NCBI GenBank assembly: GCA_963698995.1
Contig: CAVOTD010000091.1
Span: forward strand, 1 to 64,000
DNA length: 64,000 nucleotides
From: AP-15 sp963698995
Lineage (GTDB): Bacteria; Pseudomonadota; Alphaproteobacteria; ATCC43930; CGMCC-115725
Direction: 5' to 3'
Every line of letters starts with the position of its first letter. Within the stretch, counting starts at the first letter, position 1. Below, piece after piece: positions 21,391-30,750 of the stretch. The notes below the pieces were generated by a model, which did no database searches, was not told the origin of the DNA, and saw only the letters and a list, made by a program, of their open reading frames with translations. The position numbers and the translations under genes are program-made.

Positions 21391-24079
21391 TCATCCCAAC
21401 CTTGACTTCAAGCTGTGGAGCAAGTTGAGCGCCGCGAGCGGCGCCAGCTGGTCGAGGTCCACCTCCCGCAGCAGCGACGCTATCACGTGCTCGGGGGGAA
21501 CAGAAAAGTGTCAACTGCGCGGGCGCGGGCTCCGCCGGCGCGTGACCGCGCGCCAGCCGCGGCCTGCCGGTCAGATCGTATTCGTGCGCTTCCAGGTTGC
21601 CCAGGACCTCGCCGGCGCGCTGGATCACCGCCGGCGGCAGGCCGGCCAGGCGGGCCACCTGCAAGCCGTAGGATTTGTCGGCGCTGCCCGGCACCACGCG
21701 GTGCAGAAACACGATGCGCTCGTCGCACTCCCGGGCCGCGACGTGCAGTTGACGACGCGAGGCAGCATCGTGCCAGGTCCGTCAGCTCGTGATAGTGGGT
21801 CGCGAACATCGTCTTCGGGCGGGCCCGGTGCTCGAGGCCAGGTGTTCAGCCACCGCCCAGGCCAGGCGCAGGCCGTCGAACGTCGCGGTGCCGCGGCCGA
21901 TCTTCGTCGAGGATGACCAGACTTTGACCGGTGGCGGTGGCGCAGAATGGTTGGCCGTCTCCTGCATCTCGACCATGAACGTCGATTCACCACGCGCGAG
22001 TCGTCGGACGCGCCGACTCGGGTGAAGATGCGGTCGACGAGAGCCAGCGTCGGCATCGGCGGGCACGATGCTCCGGCCTGCGCCATGTAGAACGATCATC
22101 GCCGTTTGCCGCAGGTAGGTCGACTTGCCGCCCATGTTCGGGCCGGTCAGCAGGACGATCTGGCCGATTCGGGGTCCAGCTGCGTGTCGTTCGGCACGAA
22201 CGCGTCGCGGCTCGCCACTTCCACGACTGGGTGGCGGCCTTCGCGGATGATCAGCGGCGCTCCCGCCGGCAGCATCTGTGGCACCACGTCGCGGTGCCGC
22301 GCCGCCGCCTCGGCAAACGCCGCCAGCACGTCGAGCGTGGCGATGGCGGCGGCCACCGCGTCCAGCCCCCGCGCGTCGGCGGCGACGGTGGCGATCAGGC
22401 GCTGGAAATGCTCGCGCTCCAGCGCCAGCTGGCGCTCCTCGGCCGCCAGGATCTGCTCTTCCAGCTCCTTGATCTCCGGCGTCACGTAGCGCTCGGCGTT
22501 GGCCAGGGTCTGGCGCCGGATGTAGTCGGCGGGCACCCGATCCTGGTTGGCGCGCGTCACCTCCAGGTAATAGCCGAAAACCCGGTTGTAGCGCACCTTG
22601 AGCGAGGAGATGCCGGTGCGCTCGCGCTCGCGCACCTCCAGCGCCAGGATGTGGCGCTTGCTGTCGCCGGTGAGCGAGCGGTACTTGTCGAGCTCGGGAT
22701 CGACGCGGGCGGCGATGACCCCGCCCTCGTCGAGCGTGCCGCCCGCCACCGGCTCCAGCACCCTGGCGAGCTCGGCGGCGAGCCGCGGCAGCGGATCGAC
22801 GGCGGCAAGGTCGGCCAGCATCTGGGCGTTGCCGGCCGCCGCCTCGGCCAGGATGGCGGGCGCCTCGGCCAGGCTGTCGCGCAGCGCCGCCGCTTCGCGC
22901 GGCGTCAGCGTGTTCCAGGACGGCGCGCGCCAGCAGGCGCTCGGGGTCGCCGACGCGGCCCAGGCGTTCGCGCAGCCGCTCGCGCCGCGGATGGTCGCCG
23001 GCCAGGTCCGCCACCGCCTGGTGGCGGAGGGAGATCGCCTGGGGATCGCGCAACGGACGCCGCAGCCATTCGCGCAGCAGCCGCCCGCCCGGCGGCGTGG
23101 CGGTGCGGTCGAGCACGCCCAGAAGGGTGGTGCGGCGGCGGCGCTCGCCGGCTGCGCCGGCGGCGGCGGCGCTCGCCTGGATGGGTGCCAGCTGGGCCAG
23201 CGCGGCGGCCGAGGAGGCGGGCCGGAACGCCTCCAGGTTGGCCAGCGTCGCGGCGTCCAGGACCAGCCGGTCGCCCGCCTCGCGGACGCTCAGCGTCTGG
23301 ATGTGCGACAGGTCGCTGCGCTGCGTTTCGCGCGCATAGGCCAGCGCCGACGCGGCCGCCAGCACAGCCGGCTCCTGCTGCAGCAGGCCGAAGCCGCGCA
23401 GCGTCGACGCTCCCAGGTGGCGCTGCAACAGGTCGCCGGCGCGCCGCGGATCGAGCAGCCGGTCGCCCGCCAGCGGTGTGGTGCAGGCGCACTCGCGCTC
23501 CGCCCATTCGCGCACCGTCGCCGGCACCCCGTCGCCCGCCAGCAGCATTTCGCGCGGCCGCAGGAGCGCCAGGTCGTCCGTGGCCTCTTCGGCGGCGCCC
23601 CAGCGGCGCACGAAGAAGGTGCCGGTCGAGATGTCGAGGAAGGCGCCCGCTCCCTGCTCGCCCTCCCACGCGATGGCGGCAAGCAGGTTGTCTTCGCGGC
23701 TGTCCAGCAGGTCGGGATCGGACAGCGTGCCGGGCGTCACCACCCGCGTCACTTCGCGGCGCACCAGCCCCTTGGCCTTGGCCGGGTCCTCCACCTGGTC
23801 GCAGATCGCCACCTTCAGGCCCGCCGCCAGGAGCTTCACCAGGTAGGTGTCCAGGGCGTGGTGCGGCACGCCGCACATCGGCGCCTCGCTGTCGCTGCCG
23901 CGCTGCCGGGCGGTCAGCTGCACCTCCAGGATCGGCGCCGCCTTCACCGCGTCGTCAAAGAACATCTCGAAAAAGTCGCCCATGCGGTACAGCACGACCG
24001 CATCCGGGTGCCGCGCCTTGACCTCAAGGTACTGGCGCAACATCGGCGTCAGCTGCACCGTCGCACTCCGCTCTGTCAT
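21391..24079 (-). CDS. mutS: DNA mismatch repair ATPase MutS
   Basis: It recognises mismatches and starts methyl-independent or MutL-dependent repair. The ATG at 24079 begins MTERSATVQLTPMLRQYLEV. The mismatch-reading Phe-x-Glu motif is GDFFEMF. The Walker A GPNMGGKSTYLRQTA lies near 22130, with the downstream TKIGRGTATFDGLRLAW signature near 21900. The C-terminus is VVPGSADKSYGLQVARLAGL then LLREVDLDQLAPLAALNLL, ending at TGA 21391-21393. About 895 residues, normal length. Frame changes occur near 22910, 22170, 21960, 21830 and 21515. Divergent from tsaB with only 41 bases between the starts. Confidence 0.93.
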
Positions 24080-24120
24080 CGGCGCAGAGTATATCGGCCC
24101 GCCAACCCTATACTTGTGGC

Positions 24121-25027
24121 ATGGCAAGAAAGGCCGCCGCCGGCCAGGGCCTGATCCTGTCGCTCGACGCCGGCTCGCCGCGCGTCAGCGTCGCCGTCGG
24201 CCGCAACGGCACGCCGCTGTCGCCCGCGCCGTCGCCCAGGAGCACTCCTCCACCCAGCTGCTCGCCCTGATCGACGCCACCCTGCGCGACGCCGGCGCCC
24301 AACCCGCCGACCTCGCCGGCCTGGTGGCCGCCGCCGGCCCCGGCAGTTTCACCGGCCTGCGCGTCGCCCTGGCGACCGCCCTCGGTCTCCACCAGGCCCT
24401 GGGCGTCCCAGCCCAGGCCGTCTCCACCTGGCCGCCCTGGCCGCCGCGGCAGCGGCGGCGGCAACCCGCGGCAGTGGTAGCAGCAGCGGCGGCGATGGAG
24501 ATCGCGACGGGGACGAAGATCAAAATGGCGGCGGAAGCGGCGAGGGATCGATCGTCGCCGCCGTCGACGCCTTGCGCGGTGAGTGGTCGGTGCAGGCGTT
24601 TGCCCGCCGCCCCGCCGCGTCTCTCTACGGCAACGAGCTGCTGGTCGATGACGAGCCGCCCGCGGGAGGCGAACCCTTGTCCGGCGTGAAGCCGCTGACC
24701 GGCATCGAGCTGGTGCCGGTGGCCGAGCTGGCGTCGTGGGTGACGGCGCGCGCCGCCGACCCGGCCGGCGGGCGGCGGCGGGCCGGGGACGGCACGGCCG
24801 CGCGGCCCTGCCTGGTGGCATTCGGCGTCGCGGCATTGGCTGCGGCGGCCGGCATCGCGGCGGACACTGGCATCCGGCTGATCGAGGCGTGGGATGGGCC
24901 CCCGCTTGCCGCCATGGCGCTCCGCCTGGCCGCCGCGGTGCCACTTTCGCAATGGCAGCCCGCGAGCCTGGCGGCGCCCATCTACGCCCGTCCACCCGCT
25001 ACCACCGCGCCGAAACGGCGCCGGACC
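24121..25027 (+). CDS. tsaB: TsaB, tRNA t6A37 modification subunit
   Basis: TsaB is the non-catalytic partner that dimerises with TsaD for threonylcarbamoyl-adenosine at tRNA position 37. The ATG at 24121 gives LILSLDAGSPRVSVAV. After a frame change near 24235 the hallmark GPGSFTGLRVALATALGL follows. The segment IVAAVDALRGEWSVQAF near 24550 matches the conserved domain core. It is preceded by an unusual ~30-residue Gly/Ser/Asp-rich acidic insert (~24470-24545). It ends PASLAAPIYARPPAT with no stop codon. The frame runs on into the acetyltransferase, so the two may be one fused protein. Confidence 0.82.
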
Positions 25028-25505
25028 ATGTTGCCGTTGGCGTCGTCCCAGGACCCACAAGGGATCCGCCGGGCCACCGACGCCGATCTGCCCCGCCTTG
25101 CCCACCTGGAGGCGGCCGCCTTTGCCGACCCCTGGTCGTCAAACCAGTTGGCCGCCGAGCTGCACCAGACCGCCGGCCTCATGCTGGTGGTTGCGGCGCC
25201 CGACTCCCCGCACCAGGCGCCGGCGACCGGCTACGCCTGCTTTCGCCATGCAGCAGGCCGAGCCCGAGCTGCTGCGCGTGGCCGTCCTGCCAGCGTCCCG
25301 TCGGCAAGGTCTGGCACGGCGCCTGATCACCGCAGGCCTCTCCCTCCTGCGCGCCGGCGGCGTGACCGAGTGTTTCCTGGAAGTCCGCCCGGACAACGCG
25401 AGCGCCCTGGCCGTCTACCACGCGCTGGGCTTCCGCCTGGCCGGGCGGCGCGAGCGCTACTACCGCGACGGCTCCGACGCTCTCCTATACTGCCTCACGA
25501 TCTAG
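25028..25505 (+). CDS. rimI: RimI-type GNAT acetyltransferase, in frame with TsaB
   Basis: It transfers an acetyl group from acetyl-CoA to protein N-termini, classically ribosomal protein S18. The domain starts IRRATDADLPRLAHLEAAAF (25,060) and PWSSNQLAAEL. After one frame change near 25,250 it continues RVAVLPASRRQGLARRLI, the acetyl-CoA-binding loop with Q/RxxGxA/G. It then reads ECFLEVRPDNASALAVYHAL and GFRLAGRRERYY, the classic RimI ending. An internal ATG at 25028 could start it alone, but nothing separates it from TsaB. The stop TAG at 25503-25505 lies inside the left end of the palindromic element that follows. Confidence 0.85.
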
Positions 25506-25669
25506 TGGCCTGTATCAGAGAAATCGGCAGCGCCTGGCTTGCCCTCGACGGCGGGGGCTGCGTTGCGCCTCCTCGACATAGTTTCGACTATGCCTGCGTC
25601 GGCGCGCCTGGCCCGCGCCGCCGAATGGCGGCGCCATCCGCTTCCAATTTCACTGATACAGGCCACTAG
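25502..25669. repeat. 168-base palindromic element, MITE-like
   Basis: The two ends are inverted copies. The first 23 bases from CTAGTGGCCTGTATCAG onward match the reverse complement of the right end with one mismatch. Weaker symmetry runs through to a central hairpin CATAGT-TTCG-ACTATG (25577-25592), almost exactly at the midpoint. CTAG stands at both outer edges and could be a 4-base target duplication. It has no coding capacity of its own. It sits directly on the end of rimI and supplies its TAG stop. The structure fits a miniature inverted-repeat element or large REP-type palindrome; no second copy is in the window. Confidence 0.75.
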
Positions 25670-25949
25670 CGTCCCGCCCGGAACACCAGCGGACAATCCC
25701 AAGGCGTCGATAGCAGCGCACGACAGTGCGGCAGGATCTCGCACTGGCTCCCCCGGCAGCAGGATCACCGCAAGACGCTGCCGTACCCGGCGGTCAGCAG
25801 TGCGCCCGGGCTGGCTGGCCCGGGCGCGGGTGAACGAGATTCTCCTGACAATCTGCACCGGCAGGAAGTAGACAGGCCTGCCTACCAGACCTCTGCAGAT
25901 CGGCCGTACCGGTTCTTGGAACGCCGGCCGATTGCTGGGAGAGCCAGGA

Positions 25950-26528
25950 TCAAACGTGTTGCGGAGGGTAGGCGCGGTCGCGGTTGGCCTCGAGGCTCTC
26001 GGCGAAGGCGCGGAAGTCCGCGGGAGTGACGGCGGCCGCGCCCTGTTGGTAGCGCGGCGCCAGGACGAAGTACGAATCGATCGCATCGCCGCGGACGAGA
26101 ACCAGGGCGTGGAGCGCGAGCGGCAGCACATGCAGCACGCGAATCTCGAGAGCGGCGCTGTCGGGTTGTTGTTGGATGGCGGTGAGGCCGTCGACGAGCA
26201 ACGTCGAACTGGTGAGCGATACGTGTTCGAGAGCGTATGCGCCATCATCAGCGCGGGCCAGGGTCGCAAAGCCGATCGAACGATCGCCGTCGAAGAGGCA
26301 GACGTACAGGTAGCCGAAGAGAGCGTCGAGTGCGGCTCCGGAGGCAGTCCACAAGGCGGGCAGGGTCGCCAGGTCGAGCCGTGCTTTGGCGAGCACGCCA
26401 CGGGCCTGGAGGTTGTCGAGGTTGACGCCCGCTTCGATCAGGCGTTGCCTGCCGAGCCCGGACAGATACGAATCCAAGCCGACCTTGAGGCTTTCGGCGG
26501 CTGCTGGAGAAAGGTCAGCGAGTCTCAT
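25950..26528 (-). CDS. Unknown 192-residue protein of the CHAT operon
   Basis: I do not recognise a family. The protein begins MRLADLSPAAAESLKVGLDS, has no signal peptide or membrane helix, and is alpha-rich in its first 70 residues. A beta-rich core follows (YLYVCLFDGDRSIGFATLAR, LEIRVLHVLPLALHALVLVR), then an acidic C-terminus. Its ATG (26526-26528) overlaps the stop of the peptidase gene upstream by one base, so the two are co-translated. It is the last gene of the reverse operon. A chaperone, inhibitor or substrate role for the peptidase is only inference from the coupling. Confidence 0.8.
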   Translation of the reverse strand: MRLADLSPAAAESLKVGLDSYLSGLGRQRLIEAGVNLDNLQARGVLAKARLDLATLPALWTASGAALDALFGYLYVCLFDGDRSIGFATLARADDGAYALEHVSLTSSTLLVDGLTAIQQQPDSAALEIRVLHVLPLALHALVLVRGDAIDSYFVLAPRYQQGAAAVTPADFRAFAESLEANRDRAYPPQHV

Positions 26529-27109
26529 CACGCTTGCCCCTTGAGAATGTACGCCTCGGTCAGGTTGAGGCCTGGTACGAGTGCGATGGGTTGACCGTCC
26601 TGGCACAGGATCTGCGTCCTGGTGCCGAGGTCGGGGTTGCAGACCTCCAGAGAGTACTGTGGCGTGGCCGGCGTAATGCCCGAGATCACGACATAATGTT
26701 GGAGCTGGATATTCTTGAACATTCCAACCACCGGCCGTGAAGCGCAAAGGGCCGCTTGCAGCACCGGCTGGGTGAGACCCGGGCCGGACACGAAGTCGTA
26801 CTCCAGATTCAGATTGTCGAGATAGTCCCTGAGGGTACCCAGCTGATTGCATGGGTTGTAGACGGTGGGATCGCAGGGGCAGCACGGCCCAGTGGCGGCG
26901 ATAAAGCGCGTCGCCAGGTCGCACTGATTGGTCTGGGTGCCATCGATGTAGAGCAGCAGCTGTTGCAGCACGGCGGCCCAGCACCAAAAGGTCTGGCACT
27001 GGCTAGCCGGCTGGTAACGGGCCAGGCCACACGATGGTGAGGCAGGGGCCAGCGACGGCGCAGGGGTCCAAAGCAGCGCCGCTGTGCTCAGCACGGTCGG
27101 CAAGCTCAT
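26528..27109 (-). CDS. Exported papain-like (C39-type) cysteine peptidase
   Basis: The 193-residue protein has a signal-like start (MSLPTVLSTAALLWTPAPSL). The catalytic Cys43 lies in CQTFWCWAAVLQQLLLYI, the WCWAA signature of papain-like C39 peptidases. His138 is in QLQHYVVISG, and Asn158 in EVCNPDLG completes the triad order C-H-N. Ten or more other cysteines (CCPCDP, PCNQL, CGLA) point to disulfides in an oxidising compartment. The gene overlaps the stop of the 308-residue gene (ATGA at 27106-27109) and the start of the next gene. The absence of an ABC transporter makes bacteriocin processing unlikely. It could be an effector or maturation protease of the CHAT operon. Confidence 0.8.
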   Translation of the reverse strand: MSLPTVLSTAALLWTPAPSLAPASPSCGLARYQPASQCQTFWCWAAVLQQLLLYIDGTQTNQCDLATRFIAATGPCCPCDPTVYNPCNQLGTLRDYLDNLNLEYDFVSGPGLTQPVLQAALCASRPVVGMFKNIQLQHYVVISGITPATPQYSLEVCNPDLGTRTQILCQDGQPIALVPGLNLTEAYILKGQA

Positions 27110-28032
27110 GCGTTTCCCTCTGCATACCCGAAGGTGGTCGCCGCGTGAAGCATACCGTTGCATTCGCACGTCACACCGCCGCCGCCGCCCCAGGGCTGGG
27201 CGAAGGCCAGGGTCGGATCCATGTCCTGGTCGATGCTGCCTCCCGGAACGATCGGTACCGGCAGGCCGGCATTGACCCAGGAGGCCAGCTGGCTCGGCTG
27301 CGCCAGGCCGTAGAGCCACTTGAAATCGCTGTCGCTGTTCCTGCCCGACGCCGAGTTGCGCGGCCAATTGAGCACGTCCTCGGCACAGTTGTTGCCAAGG
27401 AAGATCGTGATCTGTTCGGTATCCTTGAGCCCGCTCAGATCGCGCTGATAGATCACCTGCGGCGCGACCGAGGCAGGTTTGATCGAGGCCGGATTGGTGG
27501 AAACCCACTTGGTGGCATTGGCCTTCACCGCGGTCACTCCGGAGACGGTCACGGTGAGGCCGCCAACGACCGGATTGAGGCTCTGCGAAAAGGAGCCCGA
27601 CGACCAGGTCAGCACACGACACGAAGCCGGTACTTCGTTATAAGGCTTGACGGTGCCCGCGGTGAACACGATCTGGCCCGAAACACGCGCGTCGGGCACC
27701 CCACCCAGGAGGGCCGGGTCCACCGTAAACCATCCTTGCTGCGCGACCTGTGCGATCGCCGAGAGGTCGAGCGGCGACGGAGTGCCTTGGAACTCGAAAG
27801 AAAGGCGTGCGCCAGGGAAGAACCTGGGCACGACCACCGAGGAGTAGCCGTCCTTCGTCGTCTGGTCTTCCCATAGCAGCGGGAGGTGGCGCGCCTGCCG
27901 GAGGCCGTCGTGCGATCCGGCCGGCGACCTGCCCAGACCCGTGGCATTGGGCAGCACTGCCAGAAGTGCTTTGCTGTTGGTGTGGGGAATGAACGCGCCG
28001 ATACCAACCAGGTTCAGAACTACTACGGCCAT
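27106..28032 (-). CDS. Unknown 308-residue beta-rich protein of the CHAT operon
   Basis: The gene is intact and preceded by AAGGAGAAC. The protein opens MAVVVLNLVGIGAFIPHTNS with no cleavable signal peptide that I can defend. The middle is rich in short beta-strand patterns (VVVPRFFPGARLSFEFQG, GQIVFTAGTVKPYNEV, GGLTVTVSGVTAV), and the C-terminus contains a Gly run and CECNGMLHAATTFGYAEG. I recognise no family. It lies between a CHAT protease and a papain-like peptidase and overlaps the peptidase start by four bases. Being a substrate or sensor partner of the CHAT domain is a guess from position. Confidence 0.82.
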   Translation of the reverse strand: MAVVVLNLVGIGAFIPHTNSKALLAVLPNATGLGRSPAGSHDGLRQARHLPLLWEDQTTKDGYSSVVVPRFFPGARLSFEFQGTPSPLDLSAIAQVAQQGWFTVDPALLGGVPDARVSGQIVFTAGTVKPYNEVPASCRVLTWSSGSFSQSLNPVVGGLTVTVSGVTAVKANATKWVSTNPASIKPASVAPQVIYQRDLSGLKDTEQITIFLGNNCAEDVLNWPRNSASGRNSDSDFKWLYGLAQPSQLASWVNAGLPVPIVPGGSIDQDMDPTLAFAQPWGGGGGVTCECNGMLHAATTFGYAEGNA

Positions 28033-30739
28033 CTTTGTTCTCCTTCCAATCGTGAAGCGGTAAAGGAACGGCGAGGCCTGTCGCTTGCAGGCTCGCCCAT
28101 ACCCGCGGGGACAGCCCCGGGGAGCTGTCGATGAGACGGAGGCAGGCGCGGTGCAGCGCAGCGGGCGCCGACAGGCCCGCGCGCAGGCCGTGGTGGAGCT
28201 CCAGCATCAGCGGCTGGACCGCGCGATCCTCGACGCTCCACAGGCTTGCCACGACGGTATCGGCGCCACCGGCAAGAAAGGACGACACCAGCGGTGCGAA
28301 ACCGGCGGAGCGCAGCCGTCCGTCTGGCGGAGAGCTGCACGCGGAAAGCACCACGACGCGGCGCCGCCGGCGCGGCAGGCCATGGATGTCCCGCGCCAGC
28401 AGCAGGCCCGTACCGCCTGCGGCCGGCCGCGCCAGGGCGAGAAAGGACACCCTCGGGTCGCGTGGGTTGGCCAGGGCGTGGCCGGCATAGTGCACGACGT
28501 CCGCCGTCGCGAGGGCCGCAAGCACCCGATCCTTGGCGGCGTCGGCACCGCTCAGCACGATGGCTCGTCGGTAAAGCGAAGCGATGTCGCGCACCTCTTC
28601 GGCGGCTCCCGGCAGCCGGGGGATCGCACCGGTTTCAGCAGGGTCGAAGCGCGGATCACCGATGAGCAGCACGGATTCGCCGCCGCTCTGCACTGGTGGT
28701 CGGCGGGCCCCGATCGCGAAGAGCAAGCTGGGCGTGGTCGAAACCACGAAATCCTGCGCCAGCCAGCGGTGCCGTGCCGGATCGCGCAGGGCTGCGAAGG
28801 GGATTCGGTAGAGAAAGCGGTCGGGGGCGAACACCAGCTGGCCCCCCGCGGGCACTTCGCCGGCCTACGGCGCCACCAGGTCGCCGTAGAGCCGTTCGGC
28901 CATCGCCGCCACGTCGCTGGTGCTGGCGCGTCCGCCCGGCGAAGCGAGCGCCTGCCAAAACGCCTCGACACGTGTGGAGAGGCCGGCCAACGGGCGGTCA
29001 AAGAAGCGCCTGTGCCCGCGATGCAGAACCCAGATGAGCAGGCGGTCGTCCAGGACCGCAAACTCGACGACGGCCACGTTCGGCGGCAGCGCCTGCACCG
29101 CGGTGCGAACGGCGGCCGTCTGGGCGGCGCCAAGCGGCGCGGTCCCGGCCGGCGGCAACGGAACGGGCCAACCTGCCGACCGCGATCGCTCCATGTAGGC
29201 AAGGGCGAGATCGGGACGATGCTGCGCGACCTGCAGCCGGGATCATTTCGTCGAAGATCTCTTGGGCGCGCTCGAAATGGCTGTAGCGGAAGATCTCCGG
29301 CGGCATCGCGCGGTCGCGGCGCTCGAACTCGCCGACCGCGGCCTCCAGGTCGGCCGCCGCGAGAGCCTGATGGCCCAGCCGTAAGCGGGCGCGAGCGCGA
29401 AGCAAGAGCACGGAGGGAAGCTTCCAGGCAAAGCTTGTCTGCCGATAGAAATGAAGTGCCGCGCTCAGCTCGTCCACTGCCAGCGCCGGATCGACCGCCC
29501 ATCAACAGGCTACCGGCCGCCTCGTGGAGCTCCGCGCTGAGGCGCTGGCGCACCCCCGGGTTGGCGATGTTCCGCACCTGGGAAAAGGCATCTTGCAGGT
29601 CCGCCATGGCCTGCGCGGAGTGCGCGAGCGCGGCCAGGATCTTGCTCCGCCAAAGCAGCGCCTCGACCGTGCGGCTCGGGGAGCGCATCGTCCTGGCGAC
29701 CGCCAGACCAGCAGTTTGGAGAGCCAGGGCCGCATGTGGCCAGCCGCCCTCGCGGCCGGCCAGAGCTGCATCGACGAGCAGGTTGTGGAGCGGACCCGAG
29801 GCATGACGCCCAAGCGCTTGCAACGCCGCGATGCGGAGCCGCCATGCCTCGTCGTCCATGCCGAGGGCGTTCAGGCTTTCAGCCTCGAGCGCGCGGGCCG
29901 CCCCGGCCTGCACGGAGTCGTGCAGGTGGTCGTAAATCGCGGCGGTGGCAGCGAAGCTCTGGCGCGACTCGGCGAAGGCGCCGGTGCGCAGCTGGACCAG
30001 CCCTTCCGACCATGCGATACGCGCGCTCAGCGCAGGCATGGATGCCAGTCCCGGCTCTCGCCGCAGCTCGGAGAGAAGCCGTAGCGCCACGGAATAATCC
30101 TCCTCGGTGACCAGCGTTGTGATCATGCCGTACCGCGCCCACAGAGCGACACCTGTCTCACGGTCGCCGCTGGCTGCCAATGCTTGCTGGTATTTGGTGA
30201 GCGCCAGTGCGTACAGGCTCGAGGCCTGCAGGCGAGCGGCCGCGCCAAGGTGCTGGTACGCCAATGCCAGCCGCGCCTGGTGCGGCTGCCCTTCCGCACC
30301 GAGCTCGGCCACCAGACGGACCGTGGCCGCGTCCCCGGTGCGCACCGCCAAGGCATCGGCAATGGATTGGATTCGGGTGAGCCGCAGCCGGGCCTGTTCC
30401 TGGTTGCCGGCAAGCCAGGTTTCCGCCCATGCCGGGAGAAGCTCTTCGAGCGTGCGGCGACTCACCTCGATCGGCGTCACCGCGAGCAGTTTTGCCAGCT
30501 CAGGGGGCGGAGCTGCAGCAGCGTCGGCGCCCGTCGCCCAGACCTTGGCGGGTTCCCAATCCGGCCAATGGCAGGGCATGCTGCCGCGGCGGGCAGCAGC
30601 TTCGCGAGCCCATACTCGAGCTGGCGTCGATCGCCAGATAGTCATCCCAGGAGGCGACCGCGGCCGCACACAGACCGAGACGCTCGAACACGAGCCCGCG
30701 GTTGAAGAGCGCCTCAGGCAAACCGGGCTCCAGACCGAT
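28033..30739 (-). CDS. TPR-CHAT caspase-like protein, 5'-truncated
   Basis: TPR helices run from the join (ALFNRGLVFERLGLCAAAVA, ~30,735) through ARIAWSEGLVQLRTGAF, ALEAESLNALGMDDEAW and RARARLRLGHQALAAADLE. A linker region (VVEFAVLDDRLLIWVLHRG) leads to the CHAT peptidase domain: PDRFLYRIPFAALRD, HYAGHALANP with the catalytic His (~28,480) and VVVLSACSSP with the catalytic Cys (~28,340). It ends RVWASLQATGLAVPLPLHDW. CHAT domains are caspase-like proteases often driven by TPR sensors. Frame changes lie near 30,630, 29,490, 29,240 and 29,190. An in-frame TAG stands at 28,865-28,867. The exact stop is unclear, because this frame overruns into the next gene. The true N-terminus is lost at the join. 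Confidence 0.75.
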
Positions 30740-30750
30740 CTCGCAGCCCT
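30725..30750. other. Probable chimeric join between two genomes
   Basis: On the minus strand the flavoprotein frame reads LVEALSEGCEIG and continues, with no stop, as LPEALFNRGLVFERLG, which is a TPR helix of the CHAT protein. Neither family normally contains the other. Gene style, error density and neighbour conservation change here. The exact base cannot be fixed by eye. Confidence 0.65.

Noticed and set aside
22231..24154. Long forward open frames over mutS
   Set aside because: They are antisense to a well-supported MutS frame and consist of Arg/Ala/Pro-rich sequence with no family motifs.
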